DNA from: Amorphochlora amoebiformis
Taxonomy: Eukaryota; Cercozoa; Chlorarachniophyceae
Assembly: GCA_054601695.1 (NCBI GenBank)
Contig: BAAHQB010000032.1
Coordinates: 1,116,001-1,180,000, forward strand
Length of the DNA stretch: 64,000 nt
Direction: 5' to 3'
How positions within the stretch are numbered: position 1 is the first letter of the stretch; every line of letters starts with the position of its first letter. This document shows, one piece after another, positions 1 through 14,095 of the stretch. Under the pieces are notes generated by a model. It was given only the letters and a program-made list of their open reading frames with translations. It was not told where the DNA came from and searched no databases. The position numbers and the translations under genes are program-made.

Positions 1-546
1 GTTTTCCAACTCATCCAAATCAAGCAGAAGTTCCGGCCAATTCGAAGATTGGGCCTATCCAAGAAAGAGCACGAAGAGCTTGCTGCAGCCAATTGGAGAG
101 CTGCTGAACTCCACGGTGTTCCAGCTATTGTACCCGAGGCAAAACGAACGCGAAGACGACCCCGAGAACGCAAGAATCAACCAAGACTCGGGCGAAGACG
201 TAAGGCTGCAAGGATTGCTCGCATGCCTCGCGGTGAAATCAAAATTGGTTCAGGTTCTGGTGACGACGCTGATGAAGCCGACGCCTCCTGTAACTCTTAC
301 ATCCAACCCGGAGATCCACTATCATCGGACACTGACTCAGGTTCCTCGGGGCGAGAAATTGCGAACGACACGGCGGTAGAAACTGATTATGGGATCTCTG
401 AAGATAGGATTAAAGCTACCAGAGGCAGGGCTCCTCGCATGGCCAAGGTGGGAGCTCTTTTGGGTATGCGTGCTGCTAGCCTTCATGGTGAGAAAGTGGA
501 TCGGTTAATGCGCAGGAAGGCCCGACGAAATAGGCGCAAGACTTAA
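1..546 (+). CDS. 3' end of an unknown basic protein gene (partial)
   Basis: The frame is open from base 1 to a TAA at 544-546, so the window cuts the gene on its 5' side. The visible part is about 181 residues. It has a basic stretch (KRTRRRPRERK, then RRRKAARIAR), an acidic Ser/Asp-rich middle (GSGSGDDADEAD), and a basic C-terminus ending RRKARRNRRKT. Codon composition is GC-balanced, unlike the AT-rich spacer that follows immediately, which supports real coding sequence. I recognise no domain. The charge pattern would suit a nucleic-acid-binding or nucleolar protein, but that is inference. It could also be the end of a transposon ORF; nothing visible decides this. The true start and any upstream exons lie outside the window. 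Confidence 0.5.
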   Translation, partial: VFQLIQIKQKFRPIRRLGLSKKEHEELAAANWRAAELHGVPAIVPEAKRTRRRPRERKNQPRLGRRRKAARIARMPRGEIKIGSGSGDDADEADASCNSYIQPGDPLSSDTDSGSSGREIANDTAVETDYGISEDRIKATRGRAPRMAKVGALLGMRAASLHGEKVDRLMRRKARRNRRKT

Positions 547-716
547 TATATGCATGTATGAAAACACACACAATAAAATTATATCTCATTTATTAAACAG
601 CACATCTTTTTTGATTATTTGAATTATATATTATTACATATTATTTATGATATTATAAATATGAAAAAAAAATACCTATATATTTTTAAATATATATGTA
701 CATGTAATAATTATAT

Positions 717-765
<49 letters not shown>

Positions 766-1642
766 AATATATATACATATATATATATATATACTAGATA
801 TATAATAATAATAATAATAATAATACAGATATATATATATATATATATTAATTACTAAGACTGACAGTATTAAATTTAATAATCATAGAGTGATCGACTA
901 ATGTCAAATAATATTTGTGTCTGATTCTGACATAATTTATTAGCCTGAATACTAATAATTATTAACTATAGCTCTAGAGCTACTAAGATTAAAGTAATAA
1001 TTAACTACTAAGATTAAAGTTTAATAATAATAATTAACTTGCTGAATACTACTTATAATAAATTATTACCAGAAATTAATAATCTAGATAATTATCAATG
1101 ATATAGATCATGAATTTCTAGCCTATGGCATTATTTAATACTACTATAATAATTACTATGATCTAGATGATCATAGTATAAATCACAACTTGAGTCTTTA
1201 AAAGTAACTAAGTATTAACGGTCGATGACCGCTTTTGACTTATCGTGTAAGCTGAGAAAATTGGTTGACATCGCTACTTAACAAGGTCTAATACTAACAT
1301 TGCACGTACGTACTCGCTACTGTACATATTATACTGTATAGGTATCGTACATTTATAACTAGGTGTACGCATACGTGTACGTATACCTAGATACGTCTAT
1401 TACGTATGTATACGTATGCGTATGTACATATGTATACCGGTACCGTGATACGTAATTACTGTACGTGTGTTATACAGTTATACTACGGCGTATTGGGGCT
1501 AGTGTATTAGTGTATGACCGGTCATACAGTACAATACTGCTCGTAACAACCTGCGCCATCATAGTGTCAAGATGATGACAATAGAAGCAAATGCTTACGT
1601 ACAGTATACTCATATTCATATAATATCATGATGTATATCTAG

Positions 1643-1674
<32 letters not shown>

Positions 1675-1706
1675 GTGTATATATGTATATATGTGTGTGT
1701 ATATTA

Positions 1707-1749
<43 letters not shown>

Positions 1750-1756
1750 CTAGATA

Positions 1757-1787
<31 letters not shown>

Positions 1788-2927
1788 TACATAAATGTAA
1801 TTTATGTCTAGATCTAGTCTAGCTAGTAGATATCTAGGATATAACATTTTTATTTATTTATATACATGTTGTATATCTACTAGATCTAGTATCTAGATCT
1901 AGATATCATGCAATATATAGTCTAGACTATATTTATTTTTGTATATATTTACATATGTTTGTGTGATACAAGCTAGACAATTGTCATATTTACATCTATA
2001 TGTAGTATTAGCTATATATAGCTACTTAGTTCTAGTAGTTGGTACTCTCTTGACTCTGTAGAACATTTCATCACGCATTTTCTAGAGTCTCTAGACTAGC
2101 TAGAGTCTAGGCAGTGCTGATTCGAAATGACTAAGTTGGATATTAACTTGGGCCATTGCAGTTGCATGCAGCAACGTGGTTACAGATCTAGATTACACGT
2201 ATTTGGGCCGGAGGCGATTCACTTGACTGCGTCGCCGGGACTCAAATTCGCGGTGCACACCGCTACGATACCGATACCGTACGTCGATTTAGCTGTATAG
2301 ATAGACCGTACAGGATCGGCTCATTTGTACGTCAAACTCTCATGTTTCGGTTAATCTAGTTGATGCTCAGACTAGAGCTAGTCGACGTCGAAGTGTACGT
2401 AGGTTGGTCAAAGTCATGTCAACCAAGAACTAGCGTGGCTGGTGAGTTGAACGCACGTAGTCAAGATGAAATCGGATTTGAGCCAGTTTGAGAGTCTGGC
2501 ATAGGTACTAGATGTCTCCGCCACCCAAAAAAGAAAACATCTAGAAAATATAAGGTTTCGCTTGATGCCCAACGAAGAGGGACGGTGATAGAAACCAAAA
2601 TTAACTAGATTAAACCAAAAAGAAAAGGAAAAATGCACGATCAAACTTATTTCAAAAAAAAAAAAATGCAAGATTACATGAGGAAAAAAACAAGGGAAAA
2701 TTGACTCCTCGTGGTACGGGTTATTCACTACATAGACCCGAAATAGCTTAGTCAGGCTTTGGGACGACGGTGTCTTGCGCGACGGTGCGCGCGGATTTGG
2801 TTGTAACATATCCCACCGCGAACTATTGTGAATTGAGCTCGGAAGCTCGCAAAAAAACGAATTTATTTGGTTTCCAGAGGAGATGTGTGCTATGATGCTG
2901 TCAGACCCAACGGAGAAGAAACATAAT
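547..2927. other. Intergenic spacer, AT-rich then CTAG/GTAC-rich
   Basis: No convincing gene is seen. (TA)n and (TAA)n tracts lie near 720-860 and 1650-1790. From about 1290 to 1470 the sequence is dominated by GTAC and TACGTA words. From about 1800 to 2110 it is dominated by CTAG and TCTAGA words. A 131-codon open frame on the minus strand (2414-2809) is low-complexity and has no recognisable domain. Confidence 0.6.
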
Positions 2928-4414
<1,487 letters not shown>

Positions 4415-5639
4415 GTTGGGACACCAGACAAACGCGTGGATACCTCCAAGTCCTTTCAACAGGGGGGTTTTTAGAGGGCTACGTTCGATACCTCTCTCAC
4501 ATTGTTGTACATATTACGTTGTCTTAAAGAAAACAGTTAAACAGCCTAATGCGTTTTTCGTGCTTACGTGATATTGGTAAATAAATCCAGACTCAAATAA
4601 ATTGGAGTATTGTTATTTGGGTGAACATACCCGAATATCCTAAGATCCTTTTTTTCAACTTGGGAGCCTTTCCTGAAGAATATAAAACTGCTCACGGCGA
4701 TTATCACTCGGACACTCCCTCTCGCAATTTTGGAACCACCTAAAATCAGCTCAACTTCTGCAAATGCTGGTGCAAACCGTGCAAGTTATATGTAGTAGCT
4801 TCTTCTCTTTGAATCGTCCTAGGATGTTACAGGTTCAGTAAGTTACATGTGGGATAAATTCTTATGGGTTTTCCCATTTTTTTTCTTTTCCTTGATCGGA
4901 GAACATGGGGGGGAATGAAGGACGGGATTCCTGCTAGCATACAATAGAGCATGGACATCCGCTTGTATGGAGCCCAATATTCACGTTGCAAAATTCCCAT
5001 GGCCATCAGGCTCAATACAATCATATTTCGAACCCCCATTAAATTTGAGCCTTTTCCTTCTCCCACCCCCGAATTGCACTTACAGCTACAATTCGTACCC
5101 GTAGGTATTCACAGACTGTGCAGAGACGGAGAGGCCTGATCATACCACCACGGTATCAGACCAAGCGCGCAAAATCAACGTGAGTATCTGTCCAACCCGT
5201 GCTGTGTTCGCTGTAGTTGGTTGTCGCCGGATTTGAACCTCGGAAAGGCCGCAAAGGATCCTGATACAATCACAATACCCACGAAGACACCTCAGGAGAC
5301 CGTCAGAGACGCGTGAACGCTGTGTCCACCTTCGATAGAGGTCAACCGCCGTAGTCCCGCCTTGAAGTAAGAACAAAGATAGCTCGCCGAAAAATAACCT
5401 TTTTTTCGGGTGCACGGGCAGACTCTGCAGAGAACCCACAAGTGGCCTGAAGTGGGCCAAAGCACATGCCCGAATTTAAGTAAGATCGCCAAATACGCAT
5501 TTGTGCTGCACCCAGGGGATCCCCCGCCAACTCCAGACTACCAACGCCTAATAACAAATTAACCAGTTTTCTAATTGCTCCAATAGGCTCTCCCCCCCCC
5601 AAGCCTCCATCGGATCCCCCCCCCGTTTAATTCCAACCC
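4415..5639. promoter_or_regulatory. Shared 5' region between divergent Myb and PPR genes
   Basis: This 1.2 kb spacer separates two divergent start codons. It has no (TA)n tract, unlike the introns, and several short open frames without recognisable domains. A TATAAAA word occurs at 4681 on the plus strand, but it is far from either ATG and I cannot assign it. Non-coding first exons could lie here. Confidence 0.4.
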
Positions 5640-7141
5640 ATGGGATCCACCCTCTCGCTCTCGAGCCTAACGACCGATCCGAACTTCCAAGCCTCATTTT
5701 CTTTCGAATCCGAGGTCCTATCGCTCCACCAGGAGGCCTACGAACTCGCAGGCTCACTTTTCCTTCCTGCTCTAATCCTCCTTACGGCCTTTGTGGCTGT
5801 GTTTTTCATCCCGCTGGCCTATCTCCCCAGCTTCCACGCCTTCTCCAAGTCCAAATCGCGCAACGAGTGTACTCGAGACTTGCCCGAGGGATCAAGTGAG
5901 TGCGCAAACCCCGGCCATTCGGCCGAGGACCTATCCCCGGGCATCCGTGAGCACGAAAAATCCGCAAAAGGACTACCAGTTGTTGAAATCCCCCTCCGAT
6001 CCCTTTCTTCCCCGTCCCTCCCCAGCCTCCCGACTCGCACCCCTTCGCCTAAATCCTTGTCTACGTCACACTCGCCGTCAACTAAAGAACTCCGCGTAGA
6101 GCCGGCTCCCAACAAAGCTGCCGAGATCGAGGCGGTCACATCTCCTTCCGCCTCCTTTGTTGGCCCTACCGCGTCCCCACTTAAAGCCGAAATACGGGTT
6201 GAAGAGACAACTGCAAGTCCCTCGGCCAAGACCGATATCAAGGCTGAAGATTGGACGATGGAAAAGGAGGAAAACCTTACGACCATGAATTCCTCGTGTG
6301 CTCTCAATACCACGGAAGGCAAGCAAGAGAAAAGAGTAGAATCTGCTTCTGACGCCACATCAGGGCAAGATAATACGGTGGAGACGAAGCGACCTGACGT
6401 TGTGGAAGACGAGGAGAAAAAACCAGCTGAAGTCGAGAAAATACCAGCGAAGGCTATCCCTTCTTTAGATATATCCCAACCGTTACAACCCTCGGTATCC
6501 ACACTTCCCCACATGGCCTCAGACGGAGAAAATACTCCAGTTAAGCCTGCCCTTTCGCCGCTGTTGCAAGCCCCCGCCCCCACTTCCTGTCAATCAGATC
6601 CACAGAAGACGATTGTGGGTATAAAAGAGGGAAAAATTGAAGAGAAAGCCGCTCAAGTCCCCCTGCTACAGGTCCCGAGGACTTCACATGTTCTCGGGCT
6701 GGGTATGGGAATGGGAATGGGCATGGTCCTCGGGAACGCTTCCCGTCACAATTGTCAGAGGGGCGATTCTCGCCACCGAAGCCATTCCTCTGGCTACGAC
6801 GTGCGGAGCCCCCGGAGCCCCTTCTCAGCTGGGAGCATCTCCGGGGCCACAACGCCTAATTCGTCAAGGAGCGCGAGAAGGTATGGAGGGCAACCAGAGG
6901 AACAGAGGATATGGGATCTTCTGAGTTTGTGCGTTTTGTGGTTATCAGGAGGAGGAGGCGGCTGAAGCATAAGCTTTACCTCCGATCGCTCAATCGCGAT
7001 CACAGAAGCCGTTCGCCATCCATTCCTGCTGGGTAATTGTGCGTACTTTTATGAGATTATTTTCTACGGTAGTAAACAGATAATACGTGAATGTGCACTA
7101 ATGTGGCCGGCATGAAAATACATATATATTTAAATTTTTTT

Positions 7142-7176
<35 letters not shown>

Positions 7177-7749
7177 CTGTACATACTATGTATGTGTACT
7201 CCATCACTCCAAACTTTATTCCTCCCCTCAAATTCACTTTTTCTCTCGAATATCCCACGGTTACACAACGCTCTCAAACCGACACACGTTTAATTGCTAG
7301 ATCACCATCTGCCAACTCCAGATCCCCCCGAACGCCGTACACCCCTCTCCTGGACCTTATGGAGGGAGGGAATCACCTGGCCAACAAGCGAGACCTCTGC
7401 CTCTCTGAGAGGGCTTTGGGTACTCACAACTCGCTGAAAGTCGAAAACAAGGTGTCCTTTTCATCAAGCTCTCTTCTCTTAAACACTGCATGTTCTCTCG
7501 AACGCTTTGTCTCTCAGTTTCTGTGATTGTGAACGTGGCTATATGTTGGATAGTCTTATATGTGTGGTGTATTTTCCTGGTAGATTTGGAACTGGAATCC
7601 AAGCTTGGAAGGATGCAAGCATCCGAGCTCTGTGCCCAACTCCAACCCCAACTCCTCCGCTACAACCCCACGCCCCGGCCCCACGGCGAGACAGTGAGTG
7701 CACATTTGAATATATTATACACACGTTTATATATATTATATACATATAC

Positions 7750-7808
<59 letters not shown>

Positions 7809-7914
7809 AGTATAAGTATATTAACAAGTGTGTAGTGCCATATTTTTTAATATAAATATACATGTATAATATGTATAAATGTATACACACACACGCACAC
7901 ACACACACACACGT

Positions 7915-7997
<83 letters not shown>

Positions 7998-8288
7998 GTA
8001 AAATCAATAGCGCTAAATAACAATAAGTGTGAATTCGAGTTGATTGTAATTTCTTGTTTTAGCATGTTTAAAAGCCTCCAAGAGGCCTCCTTGACACGTA
8101 TGGTGAGCCCTCTTGAGTACACACAGGCTATCCTTCTAGCGAAGGAGACTAACGATATCCAAACAGGTTTTACTAGACATGTAGAAAATATACGTATATA
8201 TATATATATGTATGAATACATGGATATGTATGAATATCGAACGTTCGAGTTATTCAGCACTAGTACACGCGTACATACTTGAAAACAG

Positions 8289-8371
<83 letters not shown>

Positions 8372-8695
8372 ATTATATATATATACCCAGCCATCGAGGT
8401 GTTCAACAGACTAGCAAGTCTCAACTCTGGTTGACACCTAAGCCTAACCGCCATCCCAACCAGTCCAAAACCTCAACACCCGATTTATTAACGCTACCCT
8501 TATTCCATGGCTAAAATCTACTCTTTCTGTTTCTGTACATATATTACACACAATTATGATAAATATCTCAGGTCCCCTGCCGGTTCCCGCCATCGACGCG
8601 ACGGTTTCATGCTGGGAGCGCTCGGGGAATATGGATATGGGGGTACTATTATATCTGCTATGTTAACAATTTCATCAAGAGATATGTGTTTGCTA

Positions 8696-8742
<47 letters not shown>

Positions 8743-9028
8743 TAATATATACGTATTATACATATACATGCAAACATTTTGATGTGTTTATCGAGTGAGT
8801 ACGAATGTATGTTTGATTGTACAATAGGTGAAGATAATTCGGGATATAATCGAATGTATGATTGTACAATAGGTGAAGATAATTCGGGATATAATCGAAA
8901 ACAAGGCAGCCCCGAGGCCGCTCACGTGCGAGCTTATCATGTCAAGGTCATTTGGAAAACATTACACATATACATAAATAATGCGTACATGTATTAATAC
9001 TAAATATATGAAATCTTACATTTATATA

Positions 9029-9104
<76 letters not shown>

Positions 9105-9307
9105 CACATTTATATTACATTATTCAAGAATTGTCTTTTTATTTATGTATTGGTGTGAGTGTTATTGGTTTTATATTGGTTAGACTAATGAAATCGGGAT
9201 GTTCGTCGTCAGCTCTCGAGGTTTTCCAAATGGCTGGAAGGGCTGGTCAATTCCAAATCTAATAAAATTTCGTATCACTTTCCAAATTTGAACATATATA
9301 TATATGA

Positions 9308-9342
<35 letters not shown>

Positions 9343-9434
9343 TGTAGGCACTCCTAGAGATGAGGGTATGTATCGGTTAGCGCTGAAGGCTGCTACGGAT
9401 AACTGGCAAACGGTGTGTACCAGTAAATATACAC

Positions 9435-9470
<36 letters not shown>

Positions 9471-9474
9471 GCAT

Positions 9475-9521
<47 letters not shown>

Positions 9522-9977
9522 ATACTCTGCAGGCTATGAGGCTCTTCGAAGAGATGTTTGCGGTGACCTCGAAACCCAACCCCAACCCTACAAATTCTCG
9601 CCACTTTCAATCCTTTGACCGGCTTACATTACTCTAGTCCATCCACATGCCCTAGCCCTTGGTCTAAGCACGTGCACGGTCAGGTTGGGATTGAGCCGTC
9701 GGCGGAGACCTACTCGACTATGATTCAGATCACTTACAAGCAAGACCAGTGGAGGACTGTCGTTCAGCTTTTTGGTGAGGAGTTTTTATCACTTTTTTTT
9801 TTGCGTATTTCGATGGAATTGGTGAGTGAGGGGGGGGGGTGTTATGAAAAGTTCAAAGCACTTGGTATGTATATACATTATATATATATATATATATATT
9901 ATTGGAGGAGATGCATTTAGCGAAATGTGAGCCAAATGCGTGCTCATATAAGCTGGCGATATCGGCCTTAGGCATAT

Positions 9978-10019
<42 letters not shown>

Positions 10020-10366
10020 AATATATATAATTAGATGAGATGCATTTAGCGAATTGTGAGCCGAATGCGTGCTCATATAAGCTGGCGATATCGGCCTGTC
10101 TAAGGTCTTTAAACATATACATAATTCGACGTATATTAATTCCGGGTGCAAACTACAATGCATGCGTATGCGTGCAAAAGGAAATATATACAAATTACCA
10201 CGCAAAACGACATAAGTGTGCATGGTATGTATATTATTGAGTTTACGTTCATTATTGTCAGATTGTACGATACGAAAAAGGCGAAGACTCTTCTAGAGGT
10301 ATTATTTAACTGGAATACACACCTTTTTATATATTTTACACATATATATTTATATATATGTATGTG

Positions 10367-10421
<55 letters not shown>

Positions 10422-11129
10422 ACGTGTTGATAGCGAGCAGTATCGTCGTCAGTAGCGTTAACCCCAGCCTTTTTCACCGCCACCATTTGCGCCGCTGAGA
10501 AGGTGCTAATTGTATATATCATATACACACACACACACATATTTATATATATATGTATATATATACATATATATAATTAATATTTAGAATATGTGAATAC
10601 CATTATATACAACCTTTGCCTGCGCACAGACATATGATAAACATCCAATCTAAAACCAAAAAGCCACCTTAAAACCAACTCAATACACTCAAACACCCCC
10701 CCCTCTTCTCCCCGCAGGCCCAAAACGCCCCTTTGGCCCTCCAACTGCTCACCCTGATGGAAAATACGCTCTCAAGCACTCCCAGGAGCCCCAACGTTAA
10801 ACCCAATGAGTCGAACAACCTTAAGCCCAACTCGAACAGCCTCAAGAGCCCTCGCACTCCGCTATCGAAGCGTTCTAGCTCACCTAGGAGCCAAAATCGC
10901 TTTGGGGACGGGGAACATGGCCATCCACTTTTTAATGAGATTCCGTATAATGCTACTATTTCCGCGCTCAGGAGGGCAGGTTGTGTGTATGTATGTGTGC
11001 ATGTGCGTGCGTGTGTGTGTGTGTGTATGCGATTTTAGTATTTGCATTGGTTTTGGTAATTATTATCAACATTGCTGTGATTTTCGCATACGGATGTTTG
11101 GTTATAAATATGCTTGCACGAAAACAAGT

Positions 11130-11191
<62 letters not shown>

Positions 11192-11348
11192 TGTATTTGT
11201 GTGTTATTTTTGTTCACCAAAACAAGCCTCATATGTATATGAATGTACTTGTGTATTACCTTTTTTGACATAGGGGATCTGAATGGAGCGTTAAAGGTTT
11301 TAAACAGGATGAAGAAACTCAAGGTTTATATATCATGAAAATATATAA

Positions 11349-11409
<61 letters not shown>

Positions 11410-11545
11410 TCCATATGTGAAGTATTGAAAAACTTATAGAGTGGAGTGTATATATAGGTTCTTCCGGATACAGTGACTTATAATACTCTACTAGCGGCAT
11501 GCGAAAGGGCTGGTGCTAAGAATAAGGTATATTGTGTACTACATG

Positions 11546-11587
<42 letters not shown>

Positions 11588-11662
11588 GTATTTATAGCTT
11601 TTCATATTACAGGCACTCCAACTGTTCCAGCAGATGCAACAAGAGCAAAAGGTATATTACAC

Positions 11663-11711
<49 letters not shown>

Positions 11712-11816
11712 GTGTTTAAACATATGTATGTCCTGCAGACAAACCCACGTGCCGGGCCGGACACGATTACTTTCAACTCTCTCATCTCATGCTGTGGACG
11801 GTAAGCAATATATAAA

Positions 11817-11868
<52 letters not shown>

Positions 11869-12002
11869 TATGTATTTATATTTACAAATTCATTTATATA
11901 TGTGTATTCCAGAGCGGGGGATTGGAAGCTAGGACTTTCGCTTCTCGATGATATGAAGAGGGGAGGCTACACGCCAGACGAGATTACCTTTACCAGGTAT
12001 AC

Positions 12003-12046
<44 letters not shown>

Positions 12047-12193
12047 CATGCGCAAAACAATGTAGTTAAATACGAACTCCTCCCCTCAGTGCTATCACGG
12101 CATGTGGAAAGGCGAACCAATGGGAGAAGGCCTTAGCTCTCTTCGGAGAGATGGAAAGAATCGGTATACACACACACACATAACTCTATAATA

Positions 12194-12224
<31 letters not shown>

Positions 12225-12238
12225 ATAACAAATGCATT

Positions 12239-12301
<63 letters not shown>

Positions 12302-12473
12302 CAGGGCTCCCGTGTTCCGTGGTATCGTACACCGCGACCATTTCCGCATGCGAGCGCGCCGGACGGTAAGAATCTAACGTATTTTCGAAAAATCGAAACC
12401 ATTACATCAGATATCGAAATGTTCTTTTACATTTATACACACACACATATATATATATATATATATCTGTATA

Positions 12474-12513
<40 letters not shown>

Positions 12514-12606
12514 GTGTGTGTATGTGTGTAAGTATATAGTGATAAGATGGTAGATGCATGGGTTTGATGTTAACGGGTTGTGTTTAATCTTTAGGTGGAG
12601 AGAAAG

Positions 12607-12644
<38 letters not shown>

Positions 12645-12713
12645 TATTGATTAGATGGTAGATGAATGGGTTTGATGTTAAATGGGTTGTGTTTAATCTT
12701 TAGGTGGTGAGAA

Positions 12714-12756
<43 letters not shown>

Positions 12757-12862
12757 TTAGATGGCAGATGAATATTAATGGGTTGTGTTTAATCTTTAGG
12801 TGGCGAGAAGCTCTGGAGGTGTTTGCATCCATGAAAGCTGACCCAAGGGTCAAGGTACATGG

Positions 12863-12944
<82 letters not shown>

Positions 12945-13061
12945 ATGCATTAGGCAAACGTACTGTCGTATACAACGGCCATAGGGGCGTGTGCACAGGC
13001 GAGGAGATGGAAGGATGCTCTGGGTATATACCTATTAACAACTATAATATATGCACACATG

Positions 13062-13098
<37 letters not shown>

Positions 13099-13235
13099 CC
13101 TACAGATCTGTTGGAAGAGATGGAAGTCTCGGGTGTGATGGCGAATCAGCTGACATACGCTATGGCCATTCGAGCATGCGTTCGGGCCAATAAAATCCAA
13201 AAGGCTGTGGCGCTGGGTACGAATATCATTGCACA

Positions 13236-13276
<41 letters not shown>

Positions 13277-13375
13277 AAATTAGGATCTCGCATGGAATCA
13301 ATTGGTATCCGACATGGGACTCTCAGCTTCTCAGAGCTCATCAACGCCTACGCAGAGGGAGGGTAATTGTTCACC

Positions 13376-13424
<49 letters not shown>

Positions 13425-13752
13425 CGTGTACCATTTAAACTGTCAAATAATCATCATTTCCAATCCAACATACATAGTAGTTATCTACTAAATAATTACA
13501 CATACGTAGTACTCAAATATCTTATCCTTCCAGAGACGCCAACAAAGCCCTCTCGCTGTACGCAAGCATGCGCGAGCAGAAAATTAGTCCGAATCGGCGA
13601 GTGTTCGCAGCTGTTCTTAGCGCAGCGCAAAGGATCGGCCGGCAAGATGTGATTGCGTCGGTTGCTAGGGATATCAAAGCCATGGGGATCAAGGGTATCC
13701 TTTTTCTTTTTTGAAACTATTTGATTGTATTTGGAAGAGTATATATCTATAA

Positions 13753-13800
<48 letters not shown>

Positions 13801-14095
13801 ATGTATATATAACCTCGAAACGAATACAACCTCAGGCTTCCACCACCCGGCGATAGCTGGCCATGTGTCTGGCTTCGGCGGGTCTCGACGCTCACAGGGC
13901 TTTCAAGGTCAGAACTATAAGTCGACTCGTGCATATCAGTACGGGAATCGAGACCACCTGGATGGGGACCGCAGCGGATATCAAAGCAACCCTGGACGTA
14001 ATCGTGCTCATCGGGGCGGTGGTAGCCATGGACGGCACAGGGCTGGACGAGTGCCTACACGGGGCGGGATGAACAGGTCGTGGAGGCGTCAGTAA
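5640..14095 (+). CDS. Pentatricopeptide-repeat (PPR) protein, 29 exons
   Basis: Exons: 5640-6880, 6949-7032, 7301-7451, 7584-7693, 8063-8166, 8391-8429, 8572-8642, 8873-8946, 9184-9245, 9348-9412, 9533-9562, 9684-9774, 10035-10104, 10262-10298, 10434-10502, 10718-10979, 11274-11323, 11458-11526, 11613-11651, 11739-11800, 11913-11996, 12090-12163, 12305-12365, 12800-12854, 12954-13023, 13106-13216, 13284-13362, 13534-13694, 13836-14095. All junctions are GT..AG and phase-consistent; the sum is 3735 nt (1244 residues). Residues 39-62 are hydrophobic ([20 protein letters not shown]), a likely membrane anchor or targeting segment. A Ser/Pro/Glu-rich disordered region follows to about residue 520. 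Tandem PPR motifs then run to about 1150, for example [16 protein letters not shown] and [16 protein letters not shown] Ser/Asn-rich insert interrupts the array in the 10718 exon. The tail is Gly/Arg-rich. PPR proteins bind RNA, typically in organelles; the target here is unknown. Confidence 0.93.
8803..8896 (+). repeat. Tandem duplication of a PPR acceptor plus exon start
   Basis: Two copies (about 8803-8851 and 8852-8896) each contain ACAATAG followed by GTGAAGATAATTCGGGATAT. The second copy continues into the real exon (from 8873). Splicing at the first AG would hit a TAG within 15 codons. Confidence 0.88.
9906..10104 (+). repeat. Tandem duplicate of a whole PPR exon; first copy broken
   Basis: About 60 bp at 9908-9967 recur at 10037-10096 with few differences, separated by (TA)n. 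The downstream copy has an ATTAG acceptor, an AAG|GTCT donor and correct phase (1 in, 2 out). The upstream copy has no usable in-phase acceptor, is 4 nt shorter before its donor, and has GC in place of GT there. The upstream copy is therefore an exon fossil. Confidence 0.88.
12541..12810 (+). repeat. Triplicated intron end and exon start in the PPR gene
   Basis: Three copies of TTGTGTTTAATCTTTAG|GTGG are spaced about 105-110 bp apart, each preceded by a GATNAGATGGNAGATG word. After roughly ten exon bases (GTGGNGAGAA) the first two copies run into (TA)n. Only the third continues into the phase-correct exon at 12800. Confidence 0.92.

Noticed and set aside
2414-2809. 131-codon minus-strand ORF
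   Set aside because: Low-complexity Phe/Ser-rich translation, no domain, purine-run artefacts (poly-A) inside, no splice partner found.
5819-6583. 254-codon minus-strand ORF antisense to the PPR first exon
   Set aside because: A shadow of a GC-rich coding exon; the plus-strand frame splices cleanly into the PPR array.
6925-6948. A 24-nt ultra-short intron in the PPR gene
   Set aside because: The donor at 6925 gives a stop in the next exon; the donor at 6881 (AAG|GTATGG) gives a 68-nt intron and an open, phase-correct frame.
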